In this document: piece after piece, positions 38,471-48,864 of the stretch
Position numbering within the stretch: the stretch's first letter is position 1
Layout: each line of letters begins with the position of its first letter
Program-made: the position numbers and the translations under genes
The notes under the pieces: model-generated
Told to the model about the DNA's origin: nothing
Databases searched by the model: none
What the model saw: the letters and a program-made list of their open reading frames with translations, nothing else
Source: Nitrosospira briensis
GTDB taxonomy: Bacteria > Pseudomonadota > Gammaproteobacteria > Burkholderiales > Nitrosomonadaceae
NCBI RefSeq assembly: GCF_900115125.1
Contig: NZ_FOVJ01000002.1
Coordinates: forward strand, 434,001 to 498,000
Length of the DNA stretch: 64,000 nt
Reading direction: 5' to 3'

Positions 38471-38497
38471 GGTGTAATGCGCTACGCTTATTACACC
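38471..38497. repeat. Short interspersed palindromic repeat
   Basis: GGTGTAAT and ATTACACC (38471-38478, 38490-38497) flank an inner GCG/CGC pair. The pattern GGTGTAATGCGCTACGC, followed by TTATTACACCCTACG, belongs to a type of intergenic repeat I know from many unrelated bacteria (GGTGCGTTACGC... variants). Only one copy is in this window. Confidence 0.55.
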
Positions 38498-38538
38498 CTA
38501 CGACTTTCCTAAGACTCCTCGTGGCGCAATACGAAGAC

Positions 38539-39384
38539 TTACAATCCCAGCCGCTGCCAGATCGTGGTTGTCAGCCCAGCCGAGTTCAGCGTATAGAAGT
38601 GAAGTCCCGGCGCGCCCGCGCTCAGCAGGCGGTCGCACAAATCAGTTACGATATCCAGTCCGAATGCGCGTATTGATGCGCTATCGTCTCCATAACTTTC
38701 TAGTTTTTTTCTGATCCAGCGCGGTATTTCGGCCCCACAGGTGTCCGAGAACCTGGCGAGCTGGGAAAATTTATTGATCGGCATGACGCCTGGTACGATA
38801 GGAACTCCGATACCCATTGCCTCGCATGCATCGATGAAGCTGAAGTAGGCATCGGCATTGTAGAAATACTGGGTAATGACGGAATCTGCTCCCGCATCTA
38901 CCTTGCGCTTGAAGTTCTGTAAATCAGCCTGCACTGAATTGGCCTGTGGATGGTATTCAGGGTATGACGCCACATCGATATGGAACGCATCGTCGAATTC
39001 CTTGCGGATGAAAGCTACCAGTTCATTGGCGTAGCGAAATTCACCGCCCTGCGCCATGCCCGAGGGCAGGTCTCCTCGCAGCGCAATCACATGGCGGATA
39101 CCTCCATCGCGGTATTTTTGCAACATCGTGCGTATGTTTTCGCTGGTTGCGCCAATACAGGAAAGATGGGGTGCGGCCGCATATCCCTCTGCCTGAATTT
39201 CCAGAACCGTTTCAAGAGTACGATCACGGGTGGATCCGCCCGCGCCAAAGGTCACGGAAAAGAATTTTGGATTGAGTTGCGCCAGCTGTCTACGAGTCGC
39301 CCGCAGCTTCTCTACTCCTTCGGGCGTTTGCGGTGGGAAAAACTCGAAGCTGAAAGTGGGGGCAAACTTTTTTTGTGATTCCAT
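38539..39384 (-). CDS. metF: Methylenetetrahydrofolate reductase
   Basis: MetF reduces 5,10-methylene-THF to 5-methyl-THF, the methyl donor for methionine synthase. The 281-residue FAD enzyme has SFEFFPPQTPEG near residue 12 (with the catalytic Glu), FFSVTFGAGGSTRDRT, HLSCIGATSENI, IALRGDLP and ADSVITQYFYNADAYFSF, all typical. It is the last gene of a metK-ahcY-metF series on the minus strand, so methyl supply, SAM synthesis and SAH removal are together. A long perfect hairpin lies between ahcY and metF. Confidence 0.96.
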   Translation of the reverse strand: MESQKKFAPTFSFEFFPPQTPEGVEKLRATRRQLAQLNPKFFSVTFGAGGSTRDRTLETVLEIQAEGYAAAPHLSCIGATSENIRTMLQKYRDGGIRHVIALRGDLPSGMAQGGEFRYANELVAFIRKEFDDAFHIDVASYPEYHPQANSVQADLQNFKRKVDAGADSVITQYFYNADAYFSFIDACEAMGIGVPIVPGVMPINKFSQLARFSDTCGAEIPRWIRKKLESYGDDSASIRAFGLDIVTDLCDRLLSAGAPGLHFYTLNSAGLTTTIWQRLGL

Positions 39385-39598
39385 TTTGTTACCGTGGATA
39401 GTTCACCGGGTCGCCGGATAGCGAAGTGGCTGCGAGGTCCATTTGCAAATCCTGCACCGACTGACTAGCGCGCTTCCAGAGAGCCGGGGGGCAAATGTAT
39501 CGCAAGACGACTTCAGCGGCGAGAATGCCGGGAGTAAAATTGACTTCAACCCGTTGCACATATCGGTACTCGCGTGAGCCATGACTATTTTGGCCGCG

Positions 39599-39650
39599 CA
39601 GAGACCGGAGCAGATAAGCGCTTAAACCGCCTTATCTGCTCCGGTCTCTG
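39599..39650. repeat. Long perfect stem-loop between ahcY and metF (20 bp arms)
   Basis: The arms 39599-39618 (CAGAGACCGGAGCAGATAAG) and 39631-39650 are perfect complements around a 12-base loop. No T-run follows on either strand. It lies 12 bases after the ahcY stop and about 215 bases before the metF start, so it could protect or process the mRNA, or limit read-through into metF. Confidence 0.75.
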
Positions 39651-39662
39651 TAAGTCCAAAAA

Positions 39663-41129
39663 TCAATACCGGTACAGTGCGGGTTTATATGGTCCGTTCT
39701 TGTCCAGGTTCAGGTAGCTTGCCTGCTCCTCGGTCAATTCCGTAAGTTTTACGCCCAGCTTTTTGATATGTAAGCGCGCCACTTTTTCGTCCAGGTGCTT
39801 GGGCAGCACATACACATTCTTCTGGTAGCTTGCGCCATTTTGCCACAGCTCCATTTGTGCCAGCACCTGGTTGGTAAACGAACTGGACATGACAAAAGAA
39901 GGGTGGCCGGTAGCGCAACCCAGATTCACCAAGCGCCCCTGCGCGAGCACGATAATGCGGCGGCCGGTTGGAAAAATGACGTGATCCACCTGCGGCTTGA
40001 TATTTTCCCATTGATATTTCTGGACAGACGCAATATCTATTTCGGAATCGAAGTGACCGATATTGCAGACGATAGCCTGGTCCTTCATTCTCAGCATGTG
40101 GTCATGGGTGATGACGCGGAGATTGCCGGTGGCGGTGACGAAAATGTCCGCCTGATCGCAGACTTCGTCCATCGTAACCACGCGATAGCCTTCCATTGCG
40201 GCCTGGAGAGCGCAAATCGGGTCTATCTCGGTAACCCATACGGTTGCACCCAGACCACGCAATGATTGCGCACAACCCTTGCCCACGTCGCCATAACCGC
40301 ACACAAGCGCTATCTTGCCGGCTATCATGACGTCAGTGGCGCGTTTGATGCCATCAACCAGGGACTCGCGGCAACCATAAAGGTTGTCGAACTTGGACTT
40401 GGTGACCGAGTCGTTGACGTTGAACGCCGGGAACGGCAACTCATTCTTCTTTTGCATCTCGTACAGACGGTGGACGCCGGTCGTGGTTTCCTCCGTCACG
40501 CCCCGAATATTGGCGCGTCTGGCAGAATACCAGCCGGGACTGGTGCTCAGCCGTTTCCGGATGGCCGCAAACAAGGCCTGCTCTTCCTCATTGGTGGGGT
40601 TGGCGATAACCGAGGGGTCTTCTTCAGCGCGGCTGCCCAGGATAATGAGCAAGGTCGCGTCGCCGCCATCATCCAGAATCATGTTGGGTGTGCTGGCCGC
40701 GTCCCCTGCGCCGCCCCCGGACCATTCAAAGATACGGTGGGTATATTCCCAGTAATCATCCAGTGATTCGCCCTTATAGGCGAATACTGGAATTCCCTCC
40801 GCTGCGATGGCTGCTGCGGCATGGTCTTGCGTGGAAAAAATATTGCACGAAGCCCAGCGCACCTGCGCGCCCAGTTTGATCAGGGTCTCGATCAACACCG
40901 CCGTCTGAATGGTCATGTGAAGTGAACCGGCAATACGCGCACCAGCCAGGGGCCTGGTATCAGCGTATTCTTCACGCAGCGCCATCAAACCGGGCATCTC
41001 GGTTTCGGCAATGGCGATTTCCTTACGTCCCCACTGCGCCAGGGACATATCGGCTACTTTATAGTCGGTAAATTTATTATCCGCACGCACAGAGGCGGGT
41101 GCGGAGGCAGGACTAAGCACAGCGTTCAT
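39663..41129 (-). CDS. ahcY: Adenosylhomocysteinase
   Basis: AhcY hydrolyses S-adenosylhomocysteine to adenosine and homocysteine, removing the product inhibitor of methyltransferases. The 488-residue protein contains the NAD motif GYGDVG at residues 278-283 and the C-terminal [10 protein letters not shown]. It is the long bacterial form with an insertion around residues 165-210 ([19 protein letters not shown]) absent from the mammalian enzyme. CAGGAG upstream of the ATG is the ribosome site, and an SAH riboswitch lies just before it, so expression should rise when SAH accumulates. metK is upstream and metF downstream. Confidence 0.97.
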   Translation of the reverse strand: MNAVLSPASAPASVRADNKFTDYKVADMSLAQWGRKEIAIAETEMPGLMALREEYADTRPLAGARIAGSLHMTIQTAVLIETLIKLGAQVRWASCNIFSTQDHAAAAIAAEGIPVFAYKGESLDDYWEYTHRIFEWSGGGAGDAASTPNMILDDGGDATLLIILGSRAEEDPSVIANPTNEEEQALFAAIRKRLSTSPGWYSARRANIRGVTEETTTGVHRLYEMQKKNELPFPAFNVNDSVTKSKFDNLYGCRESLVDGIKRATDVMIAGKIALVCGYGDVGKGCAQSLRGLGATVWVTEIDPICALQAAMEGYRVVTMDEVCDQADIFVTATGNLRVITHDHMLRMKDQAIVCNIGHFDSEIDIASVQKYQWENIKPQVDHVIFPTGRRIIVLAQGRLVNLGCATGHPSFVMSSSFTNQVLAQMELWQNGASYQKNVYVLPKHLDEKVARLHIKKLGVKLTELTEEQASYLNLDKNGPYKPALYRY

Positions 41130-41150
41130 GAAGCAATCTCCTGAAAATGA

Positions 41151-41226
41151 ACGAGCGCCGTTGTTGCAATCCTTCCTTGCCGAGCCTCGCGGGACTTGCC
41201 CGTTGCAGCGCTCCTCGGCAGGGAAG
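41151..41226 (-). promoter_or_regulatory. SAH riboswitch controlling ahcY
   Basis: On the minus strand TGCCGAGGAGCGCTGCAACG is followed by GCGAGGCTCGGCA, which closes stem P1 (GCCGAG with CTCGGC) and shows the conserved GAGGAGCGCTGC core of the class. Further on, ACGGCGCTC can pair with GAGCGCTG to form the pseudoknot P4. The CAGGAG ribosome site of ahcY is about 10 bases after this, so SAH binding would favour translation or read-through. SAH riboswitches are known upstream of ahcY mainly in Beta- and Gammaproteobacteria. Confidence 0.93.
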
Positions 41227-41250
41227 AGGTTGAAGCTGACTTGAAGAAAC

Positions 41251-42453
41251 TTAAGCCCGGAGACTCATTGCCTGGGCTTCCATCGCGATTTCGATTCCCG
41301 CTTCAGCGCTCAGTTGCGCGGCTTTATCGGTTGCTTCCCAGGTGAATTCCGGTTCATCCCGTCCAAAATGGCCATATGCCGCGGTCTTTTCATAGATAGG
41401 ACGCAGGAGGTCGAGGCTGTGAATAATGCCGCGCGGGCGCAGGTCGAAATGACGCTCGATCAGTTTGACGATTTCCTCGTCGGAAATCTTCCCCGTGCCG
41501 AAGGTATCGACCATCAATGAAACGGGGCGCGCCACGCCTATAGCGTAGGCCATCTGGACTTCACATCTGCTCGCGATACCCGCGGCAACGATGTTCTTGG
41601 CCACGTAACGCCCCGCATAGGCCGCGGAACGATCCACCTTGGACGGATCTTTCCCTGAAAATGCGCCGCCGCCGTGATGGGCGGTACCGCCGTAGCTGTC
41701 CACGATGATCTTGCGGCCAGTCAGGCCGCAGTCGCCCATGGGTCCTCCCACTACAAAGCGCCCGGTGGGATTGATGAGGAAGCGGGTATCGCCATTCAGC
41801 ATCTTTTTCGGAAGCACCGGCTTGATGACTTCTTCGATTATCGCTTCGCTTAGCTGCGCATGAGAAATGTCCGGATGGTGCTGGGTTGAGATCACGACGG
41901 TTTCAATCTGCTGTGGCTGCCCATCCTGATAGCGTACCGATACCTGCGACTTTGCATCGGGGCGCAGCCACGGCAGACGTCCATCTTTTCTCAGTTCTGC
42001 TTGCCGCTCCATGAGACGATGGGCATAGAAGATAGGCATGGGCATCAATTGCGGTGTCTCGTCGCAGGCATAACCGAACATGAGTCCCTGATCGCCTGCA
42101 CCCTGTTCCATTTCCTCTTCTTTGGTACGGTTGACTCCCTGAGCAATATCGGGAGACTGTTTGTTGAAAGCGGTTAGCACCGCGCAGGTATGATGATCAA
42201 AGCCGATTTCGGAACTGTTGTACCCGATACGCTTGACCGCCGCACGCGCCACCTGCATATAGTCTACGTTAGCCTCGGTGGTGATTTCGCCCGACATTAC
42301 AATCAGGCCGGTACTGCACAGCGTCTCGCAGGCAACCCGCGCGTTGGGGTCCTGGGCCAGGATGGCATCCAGGATTGAATCGGAAATCTGATCAGCCACC
42401 TTGTCGGGATGACCCTCGGACACGGATTCGGAAGTAAAAAGATATTCGCTCAT
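41251..42453 (-). CDS. metK: S-adenosylmethionine synthetase
   Basis: MetK makes SAM from methionine and ATP. The 400-residue protein has [17 protein letters not shown] near residue 10 with the catalytic His and Mg-binding Asp, the hexapeptide [11 protein letters not shown] near 120, and the glycine-rich [19 protein letters not shown] near 265. The end [11 protein letters not shown] is also typical of the proteobacterial branch. It is divergent from dapF. About 120 bases with the SAH riboswitch separate it from ahcY, so ahcY can be controlled on its own or by read-through. Confidence 0.97.
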   Translation of the reverse strand: MSEYLFTSESVSEGHPDKVADQISDSILDAILAQDPNARVACETLCSTGLIVMSGEITTEANVDYMQVARAAVKRIGYNSSEIGFDHHTCAVLTAFNKQSPDIAQGVNRTKEEEMEQGAGDQGLMFGYACDETPQLMPMPIFYAHRLMERQAELRKDGRLPWLRPDAKSQVSVRYQDGQPQQIETVVISTQHHPDISHAQLSEAIIEEVIKPVLPKKMLNGDTRFLINPTGRFVVGGPMGDCGLTGRKIIVDSYGGTAHHGGGAFSGKDPSKVDRSAAYAGRYVAKNIVAAGIASRCEVQMAYAIGVARPVSLMVDTFGTGKISDEEIVKLIERHFDLRPRGIIHSLDLLRPIYEKTAAYGHFGRDEPEFTWEATDKAAQLSAEAGIEIAMEAQAMSLRA

Positions 42454-42582
42454 GTTGTCCCAGCCGTTTTTGTCGTAAAAGGTCTAGAATACCAAATTAT
42501 GTATCTATTAAGAAGACGAATAGTAATGTAATGCTTGCACCGGTCTTTGTATTTCCTCCTGCCGCCTCCATTTGCCGTTCAG

Positions 42583-43410
42583 ATGAAGCTCAAGTTCACT
42601 AAAATGCATGGTTTGGGAAATGACTTCGTTGTCATTGACGGTATAAATCAATCTGTTTCCCTTAGTCCGGAACAATTGCGCCAGCTTGCCGACCGTCACC
42701 TTGGTATCGGTTGTGATCAGATCCTGCTGGTAGAAACAGCTGAAGGACGCGCTGATTTTCGCTATCGCATCTTTAATGCCGATGGAGGCGAGGTGGAGCA
42801 GTGTGGCAATGGAGCCCGCTGTTTTGTTCGCTATGTGCATGACCGCGGAATGACAAGCAAGAATGAAATAAGGGTCGAAACGCTGAGCGGCGTTATTATG
42901 CCCAGACTGGAAGCCAATGGGGACGTTACCGTCAATATGGGCATACCGAGATTTGAACCACGCGAAATTCCATTTATCGCTGAGCAGCGGGCACCGGCAT
43001 ATTCACTCGATATCGGCGGCAAGGAGGTGGAAATCAGCGCTGTATCCATGGGCAACCCTCACGCGGTGCAATGGGTGCCGGATGTAGATCATGCTCCGGT
43101 ATTGACCGAAGGCCCGCTCATCGAACATCACGCACGTTTTCCTCAACGGGTAAATGCAGGTTATATGCAGCTTGTGGACCGTCATCATATCCGACTTCGG
43201 GTATATGAGCGGGGCGCCGGCGAAACGCTTGCCTGCGGCACCGGTGCGTGCGCGGCGGCAGTAGCGGGAATCCAGCACGGATTGTTGGAGTCGCCGGTGA
43301 AGGTCAGCTTTGGAAGCGGCGACTTGCTTATACGCTGGGAAGGCGAAAATCAGCCGGTCTGGATGACTGGCCCCGCAGTCGCGGTGTTTGATGGAGAGAT
43401 CAACCTATAG
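42583..43410 (+). CDS. dapF: Diaminopimelate epimerase
   Basis: DapF converts LL- to meso-diaminopimelate for lysine and peptidoglycan. The 275-residue enzyme has the two catalytic cysteines, Cys74 ([12 protein letters not shown]) and Cys218 ([12 protein letters not shown]), and the family start [15 protein letters not shown]. An in-frame TTG 16 codons upstream adds unrelated residues and is rejected. It begins the conserved dapF-DUF484-xerC series; the next start lies eight bases after its stop. Confidence 0.97.
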   Translation: MKLKFTKMHGLGNDFVVIDGINQSVSLSPEQLRQLADRHLGIGCDQILLVETAEGRADFRYRIFNADGGEVEQCGNGARCFVRYVHDRGMTSKNEIRVETLSGVIMPRLEANGDVTVNMGIPRFEPREIPFIAEQRAPAYSLDIGGKEVEISAVSMGNPHAVQWVPDVDHAPVLTEGPLIEHHARFPQRVNAGYMQLVDRHHIRLRVYERGAGETLACGTGACAAAVAGIQHGLLESPVKVSFGSGDLLIRWEGENQPVWMTGPAVAVFDGEINL

Positions 43411-43417
43411 TCTCAAC

Positions 43418-44101
43418 ATGGAAAATATGAAATTCAGTTCCGAAGACGTAGCCCAATATCTGCGAGAACATCCGGAGTTCTTCGAGGAATATGCCGAGAT
43501 GCTCACGGGGATCCAGGTCCCTCATCCTCACGGCGGTCGCGCAATACCGATCAGCGAGCGTCAAATCGTCGCGCTGCGGGATAAGAATCGCGTCTTGCAG
43601 GACAAATTGGGCGAGCTGATCAGATTTGGCGAAGAGAACGGCGCTATTACCGAAAAAATGCACCGGCTGTCTGTCGCGCTACTGGCTTGCGATCGTTTGA
43701 CCGATTTCATGCATGGGCTGAACTTTCATTTGCGCGAAGATTTTTCAGTGCCTCATCTCGCGCTGAGGTTGTGGGATATAAGTGCCGAAGACATGGAATT
43801 GCCGGAGTTCACTCCAGTCAGTACTGATATTCACATCCTGGCCGACAGCCTGCTGCATCCTTATTGCGGTTCCCATGTATTGGACGAAATTAAAGGCTGG
43901 TTCGGGGAGGACGCCATCCGTCTGCGCTCTTTCGCGATTGTGGCGCTGCGGGCTGAGCGAACCATGGGTCTGCTGATCATGGCCAGCGAAGATCCCGAGC
44001 GGTTTTATCCGGAGATGGGAATAATCTACCTGGCGCAGCTTGGTGAACTTGTAAGCGCCGCCTTACGACGTTTCACCAAGCCGCCAAATAGCGCAAAATG
44101 A
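43418..44101 (+). CDS. DUF484 family protein
   Basis: The 227-residue protein is the DUF484 member that sits between dapF and xerC in many Proteobacteria. It has an N-terminal helical part (SSEDVAQYLREHPEFFEEYAEML, then VPHPHGGRAIPISERQI), a coiled coil (VALRDKNRVLQDKLGELI) and a C-terminal GAF-like domain with LRSFAIVALRAERTMGLLIMASED. The function is unknown. I start at MENMKFSSED, just after the dapF stop; the Met three residues later is equally possible. The stop overlaps the xerC start as ATGA. Confidence 0.9.
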   Translation: MENMKFSSEDVAQYLREHPEFFEEYAEMLTGIQVPHPHGGRAIPISERQIVALRDKNRVLQDKLGELIRFGEENGAITEKMHRLSVALLACDRLTDFMHGLNFHLREDFSVPHLALRLWDISAEDMELPEFTPVSTDIHILADSLLHPYCGSHVLDEIKGWFGEDAIRLRSFAIVALRAERTMGLLIMASEDPERFYPEMGIIYLAQLGELVSAALRRFTKPPNSAK

Positions 44102-45033
44102 CATCCAGTACCAGCCATCCCGAACTTGCCTCTGCCTATCTCTTCCATCTTGCCAAAGAACGGCGTTTGTCACCACTTACTTGCGAAAGCTATGGGCGCG
44201 ATATCGGTGTCTTGCTAAAACTCGTAGAACAAGCGAAGAAGGAAGCGGAAGCCGAAACTGGAATATCGCTCGCTCGATTGCAAGCACATCATATCCGCCG
44301 CTTTGCCGCCCAACTCCACGCGAGCGGTTTTTCAGGCAAAAGCCTGGCCAGAATGTTGTCAGCCTGGCGCGGCTTTTACACCTACCTGACGCGGGATCAC
44401 GGTTATGTTTGCAATCCCTGTGCCGGTATACGCGCGCCAAAGTCGCCAAAAACCTTGCCGCATACGCTTTCACCTGATGAGGCCGCAAAGTTGCTGGAGT
44501 TCTCAACCGATGACTTGATGGCGTTACGCGACAAAGCCATGTTCGAGCTGTGCTATTCGTCCGGGTTGCGGCTGGCAGAACTCGTGGACCTGAAACCCGA
44601 GGACCTGAGCCTGTCCGACGGCATGGCGCGGGTTACCGGCAAAGGCGGCAAAACCCGCATTGTGCCGATAGGCAGCAAGGCGGCGCTGGTTTTGCATGAA
44701 TGGATGAAGCAGCGTGAGACGCTGGCCAAGGCCGGCGAGTCCGCCTTGTTCCTGTCCCGATACGGCAAAAATATCAGTCGCAGGTCTATCGGCCAGCGGC
44801 TTAAAATCGTAGCGGCCCGGCAGGGAATAAGCGCCAACACCCATCCCCACATGTTGCGGCACTCGTTCGCGTCACACCTTCTGCAGTCCAGCGGGGATTT
44901 GCGGGCAGTGCAGGAGATGCTGGGGCATGCCAGCATCAGCACCACGCAGGTTTATACTCATCTCGATTTTCAACATTTGTCCAAGATCTACGATGCGGCC
45001 CATCCGCGAGCAAGGAAGAAAGTGAAGAGCTGA
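44098..45033 (+). CDS. xerC: Tyrosine recombinase XerC
   Basis: XerC with XerD resolves chromosome dimers at dif. The 311-residue protein has an N-terminal SAM-like core-binding domain and the catalytic domain with Arg158 (SSGLRLAEL), Lys near 183 (GKGGKTR), His251 and Arg254 (HMLRHSF), His277 (LGHAS) and the nucleophile Tyr286 (TTQVYTHL). The context after dapF and DUF484 is the classic one and supports XerC rather than XerD or an integrase. Confidence 0.95.
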   Translation: MTSSTSHPELASAYLFHLAKERRLSPLTCESYGRDIGVLLKLVEQAKKEAEAETGISLARLQAHHIRRFAAQLHASGFSGKSLARMLSAWRGFYTYLTRDHGYVCNPCAGIRAPKSPKTLPHTLSPDEAAKLLEFSTDDLMALRDKAMFELCYSSGLRLAELVDLKPEDLSLSDGMARVTGKGGKTRIVPIGSKAALVLHEWMKQRETLAKAGESALFLSRYGKNISRRSIGQRLKIVAARQGISANTHPHMLRHSFASHLLQSSGDLRAVQEMLGHASISTTQVYTHLDFQHLSKIYDAAHPRARKKVKS

Positions 45034-45051
45034 GTTGTGTAGACATACAGT

Positions 45052-45082
45052 TTGCATTTCCTCTGCAAATCAGCGTTATAAT
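45052..45082 (+). promoter_or_regulatory. Possible promoter for hslVU
   Basis: TATAAT at 45077-45082 is a perfect minus-10 hexamer. The best minus-35 is TTGCAT at 45052-45057, with a long 19-base spacer. TTTGCA/TGCAAA form an inverted repeat over the same stretch. A heat-shock promoter is not evident. Confidence 0.4.
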
Positions 45083-45114
45083 TCCGGGTCCCAATCATCT
45101 CTCTCGCGCCAACC

Positions 45115-45651
45115 ATGGTAGAACATCACGGTACAACGATACTTTCGGCAAGACGCGGGGGTCAAGTCGCGCTCGGCGGCGATGGTCAGGTAACATTGGG
45201 CGCTGTTGTAGCCAAAGCCAGCGCCCGCAAGGTGCGCAGGCTTTACCATGACAAGATACTCGCCGGATTTGCAGGCGGAACAGCAGATGCTTTTACCTTG
45301 TTTGAACGTTTTGAAGGCAAGCTTGAAAGGCATCAGGGGCATCTGATGCGTTCGGCAGTGGAACTCGCCAAGGATTGGCGCACGGATCGCATCCTGAGGC
45401 GGCTGGAAGCAATGCTGGTCGTAGCCGATCCGACCACCACTCTCATCATTACAGGCTCAGGCGACGTAATTGAACCCGAATTCGGAATAGCTGCGATTGG
45501 AAGTGGCGGCTCTTACGCTCACTCTGCCGCCCGCGCACTTCTGGAGAATACCGATATGATGCCGCTGGAGATTGTCAAGAAGTCGCTTTCCATCGCTGGC
45601 GACCTGTGTATCTATACCAATCAGAACCATGTAATCGAGGTGCTCGAGTAA
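45115..45651 (+). CDS. hslV: ATP-dependent protease peptidase subunit HslV
   Basis: HslV is the proteasome-like threonine peptidase of the HslUV complex. The 178 residues show [20 protein letters not shown]; the catalytic Thr should be Thr7, so six residues would be removed from the precursor. [27 protein letters not shown] and [13 protein letters not shown] are family hallmarks. hslU starts about 140 bases downstream on the same strand, a wider gap than usual, with no terminator between. Confidence 0.97.
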   Translation: MVEHHGTTILSARRGGQVALGGDGQVTLGAVVAKASARKVRRLYHDKILAGFAGGTADAFTLFERFEGKLERHQGHLMRSAVELAKDWRTDRILRRLEAMLVVADPTTTLIITGSGDVIEPEFGIAAIGSGGSYAHSAARALLENTDMMPLEIVKKSLSIAGDLCIYTNQNHVIEVLE

Positions 45652-45792
45652 CGTGGAAAATGGGGTGGGATATGAGGTGGAATACAGGGGGAAAGGTGCG
45701 GCACCCCTGGACGGATAAGTATCACAGGCAAAATGTGCGCTGCCGCATATCTCTTATTTCTCACCTCTCGCATTTATCATTGATCTGAAATC

Positions 45793-47124
45793 ATGTCTCA
45801 ACTAACTCCGCAGGAAATTGTCCACGAGCTGGATAAGCACATTATTGGGCAGGACGCCGCCAAGCGCTCCGTGGCCATAGCACTCAGGAACCGATGGCGC
45901 AGACAGCAGGTAAAGGATCCACTGCGGCAGGAAATCACGCCAAAAAATATTTTAATGATCGGTCCAACCGGGGTTGGCAAGACTGAAATCGCGCGGCGGC
46001 TGGCGAAACTTGCGGATGCGCCCTTCATCAAGGTGGAGGCGACCAAGTTTACGGAGGTGGGTTATGTCGGGCGTGACGTAGACTCGATCATTCGGGATCT
46101 GGCGGAATCTGCTGTCAAACTGTCGCGTGAGCGGGAAACGCATAAAATGCGGGCTCGCGCAGAAGATCACGCCGAAGAGCGCATTCTTGATGTGCTGCTG
46201 CCACCTGCAAGAGAGATGGGTTTACAAGCGGAAGCCAGTGAGGGGGAAAACGCGACCCGGCAGAAATTTCGCAAGAAATTGCGCGAAGGGGAATTGAACG
46301 ACAAGGAAATAGAAATAGAAGTGGCGGCGGCGCATACACATATGGAAATATTCGCGCCTCCGGGTATGGAGGAACTCACCACACAGATTCAAGGGATGTT
46401 CCAGAACCTGGGGGGAGAAAGAAAGAAAACCCGAAAGCTGAGAATTCGCGAGGCGATGAAATTGATTATCGATGAGGAGGCGTCCAAGCTCGTCAACGAT
46501 GAGGAACTCAAGCTTGACGCGGTCCAGAATGTCGAGCAGAACGGCATCGTGTTCCTGGATGAAATCGATAAAATCACGAGCCGCTCCGAAAGCACGGGAG
46601 GAGACGTATCGCGCCAGGGGGTCCAGCGAGACCTCCTTCCATTAGTGGAAGGCACTACTGTTTCCACCAAGTACGGCATGATCAAGACTGACCATATCCT
46701 GTTTATCGCAAGTGGCGCATTTCATCTCGCCAAGCCTTCCGATCTGATTCCAGAATTGCAGGGACGCTTTCCCATCCGCGTCGAACTCGCAAGTCTTAGC
46801 GCTGACGATTTTGTACAAATCCTTACCAATACGGATGCGTGTCTGACACGGCAATATGAGGCACTCCTGGAAACGGAAGGCATCAAGCTTGAATTCACGC
46901 CTGACGCGGTGAAGCGCTTGGCGGAGATTGCCTTTGCCGTCAACGAAAAAACCGAGAACATTGGCGCGAGGCGTCTTTATACGGCAATGGAGAAGCTTCT
47001 GGAAGAGGTTTCCTTTGATGCCGAGAAGCATACCGGCAATACCATTGTCATTGATGCCGCTTATGTGGATGCGCGGCTCAAGAGCTTGTCCCAGAGCGAG
47101 GATTTGGCACGCTACGTGCTCTAG
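45793..47124 (+). CDS. hslU: ATP-dependent protease ATPase subunit HslU
   Basis: HslU is the AAA+ unfoldase that feeds HslV. The 443-residue protein starts [17 protein letters not shown], has Walker A GPTGVGKT at residues 57-64, the pore-loop-bearing region [15 protein letters not shown], an intermediate domain rich in Glu and Lys (about 110-235), Walker B FLDEID, and the C-terminal ending SEDLARYVL that docks into HslV. Everything needed for activity is visible. Confidence 0.97.
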   Translation: MSQLTPQEIVHELDKHIIGQDAAKRSVAIALRNRWRRQQVKDPLRQEITPKNILMIGPTGVGKTEIARRLAKLADAPFIKVEATKFTEVGYVGRDVDSIIRDLAESAVKLSRERETHKMRARAEDHAEERILDVLLPPAREMGLQAEASEGENATRQKFRKKLREGELNDKEIEIEVAAAHTHMEIFAPPGMEELTTQIQGMFQNLGGERKKTRKLRIREAMKLIIDEEASKLVNDEELKLDAVQNVEQNGIVFLDEIDKITSRSESTGGDVSRQGVQRDLLPLVEGTTVSTKYGMIKTDHILFIASGAFHLAKPSDLIPELQGRFPIRVELASLSADDFVQILTNTDACLTRQYEALLETEGIKLEFTPDAVKRLAEIAFAVNEKTENIGARRLYTAMEKLLEEVSFDAEKHTGNTIVIDAAYVDARLKSLSQSEDLARYVL

Positions 47125-47242
47125 AAACAAATCCTCCCTGAAGCAGCGTGGCAAGCCCCGGAACGGATTCGTGGATTGCTGATCCCGCCCAGTGTAGATA
47201 AACACACATCTCGGGCAAATGGCGCAGCGGGATGCGATCTGT

Positions 47243-47248
47243 TATAAT
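47243..47248 (+). promoter_or_regulatory. Possible minus-10 element upstream of rhlE
   Basis: TATAAT in GATCTGTTATAATCGC lies about 120 bases before the helicase start. No good minus-35 is found at 16-18 bases (TGGCGC is the nearest). The long leader this implies is common for cold-inducible RNA helicase genes, but that is speculation. Confidence 0.35.
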
Positions 47249-47370
47249 CGCTCCTTGCGGCGTTCGCTCCACGTCTTCACGCCGTCCTTTCTGTTTTTCA
47301 AACTTTATCCGTCTGCCTAAGACTGGCGTCTCGTAACCGGGACGACAGGCCGATGTTACCTTGGAGTTCT

Positions 47371-48723
47371 ATGTCTTTCTCTATCTTCGGCCTGTCCGAT
47401 GAAATCATTCGCGCCGTGACTGAATGTGGCTACACCGATCCAACTCCCATACAGCTGCAAGCGATTCCCGCTGTGCTGACTGGCAGCGACCTGATGGCCG
47501 GAGCTCAAACCGGCACTGGCAAAACGGCCGGTTTTACCTTGCCTATTCTTCACCGCTTGTCCGATAAGAGCGTTAAAGGTCCATCCAGCGGTCGGCCACC
47601 GATACGTGCATTGATTCTTGTCCCGACGCGCGAACTGGCAGCACAGGTGGAAGAAAGCATTCGCGTATATGGAAAATACCTGAAGCTGAGTTCGATGACG
47701 ATGATAGGCGGGGTCAACATCAATCCCCAGATTAATCGACTGAAAAGCCGCGTCGACATTCTGGTCGCTACTCCAGGACGCCTGCTGGATCATGTGCAGC
47801 AAGAAACGCTCGATTTATCGCATGTTGAAATCCTTGTGCTGGATGAGGCCGATCGCATGCTCGACATGGGTTTCATTCGCGATATAAAAAAAATACTCGT
47901 GCTGTTGCCCAGGCAGCGCCAGAATCTGCTTTTCTCCGCAACCTTTTCCGACGAGATCCGGGCGCTGGCCGGGAGTCTGCTCAACCAGCCGGCCCTGATC
48001 GAAGTGGCGCGCCGCAACGCAACCGCTGACAATATAACGCATGTAGTGCATCCCGTAGACCGTGAACGAAAGCGCGACCTGCTTGCCTATCTCATCAAGC
48101 AGCACCAGTGGTCGCAGGTGCTGGTATTCACTCGCACCAAGCATGGGGCCAACAAGCTGGCTGAGCATCTAGTGGCGAACGGCGTTCCATCGCTTGCCAT
48201 ACATGGCAACAAAAGTCAGTCGGCGCGCACTCGGGCGCTGGCGGAATTCAAGACCGGCACCCTGCAGGTACTGGTAGCAACCGACATTGCCGCACGCGGA
48301 ATCGATATCAGCGAACTGCCGCACGTCGTCAACTTTGAGTTGCCCAACGTGCCGGAGGATTATGTTCACCGTACCGGACGTACGGGACGCGCCGGGGCGG
48401 GAGGAGATGCGGTCTCCCTAGTGTGTGTGGATGAGCACAAACTGCTGACGGACGTCGAAAGGTTGATCAAACGGGAATTGCCTAGCAAAGTTATTGCTGG
48501 GTTCGAGCCGGACCCCCGGATCAGGGCAGAGCCGATTGTGAATGGCAGCGGCGGGGGACAACGCCCGGTGCGAAGTGGACTGCCCGGATTATCCGGTCTA
48601 TCCGGGCGGGGCCAACAGAGAAGCCAGCCAGGCGCCAAGCCTCAGGTGGTCCGAATATCTGCTGGCAGGCCCGCCGGTGGTCGCGCACCCGCACTGCATC
48701 GTACGGGCGGACGTGGGCGTTAA
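47371..48723 (+). CDS. rhlE: DEAD-box ATP-dependent RNA helicase, RhlE type
   Basis: The 450-residue protein has the full DEAD-box set: upstream Phe6 and the Q motif ([10 protein letters not shown]), AQTGTGKT at residues 45-52, PTRELA, DEAD at 158-161 ([13 protein letters not shown]), SAT in LLFSATF, and [10 protein letters not shown]. The C-terminal 70 residues are Gly/Arg/Pro-rich low complexity, as in RhlE proteins, which act in ribosome assembly and RNA turnover. GGAG just before [12 protein letters not shown] favours this start over an ATG six codons earlier. It converges with the flavoprotein gene that follows. Confidence 0.93.
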   Translation: MSFSIFGLSDEIIRAVTECGYTDPTPIQLQAIPAVLTGSDLMAGAQTGTGKTAGFTLPILHRLSDKSVKGPSSGRPPIRALILVPTRELAAQVEESIRVYGKYLKLSSMTMIGGVNINPQINRLKSRVDILVATPGRLLDHVQQETLDLSHVEILVLDEADRMLDMGFIRDIKKILVLLPRQRQNLLFSATFSDEIRALAGSLLNQPALIEVARRNATADNITHVVHPVDRERKRDLLAYLIKQHQWSQVLVFTRTKHGANKLAEHLVANGVPSLAIHGNKSQSARTRALAEFKTGTLQVLVATDIAARGIDISELPHVVNFELPNVPEDYVHRTGRTGRAGAGGDAVSLVCVDEHKLLTDVERLIKRELPSKVIAGFEPDPRIRAEPIVNGSGGGQRPVRSGLPGLSGLSGRGQQRSQPGAKPQVVRISAGRPAGGRAPALHRTGGRGR

Positions 48724-48864
48724 ACGGATTTATGCCCATTCCGTCTACCGCGAAGCGAGAGGGCAGACATACGATAACATACGGCTGAGTAGCACCGGCT
48801 TCTCCCAGGAATACAAGGGGCAAGGACAAGGAAGAAACTCTTAGCGTGCGGCTGATGAACGGAA

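Noticed and set aside
48542-48844. A 100-codon plus-strand frame at the end of the helicase gene
   Set aside because: Most of it is an alternative frame of the low-complexity rhlE tail; there is no ribosome site and no domain.
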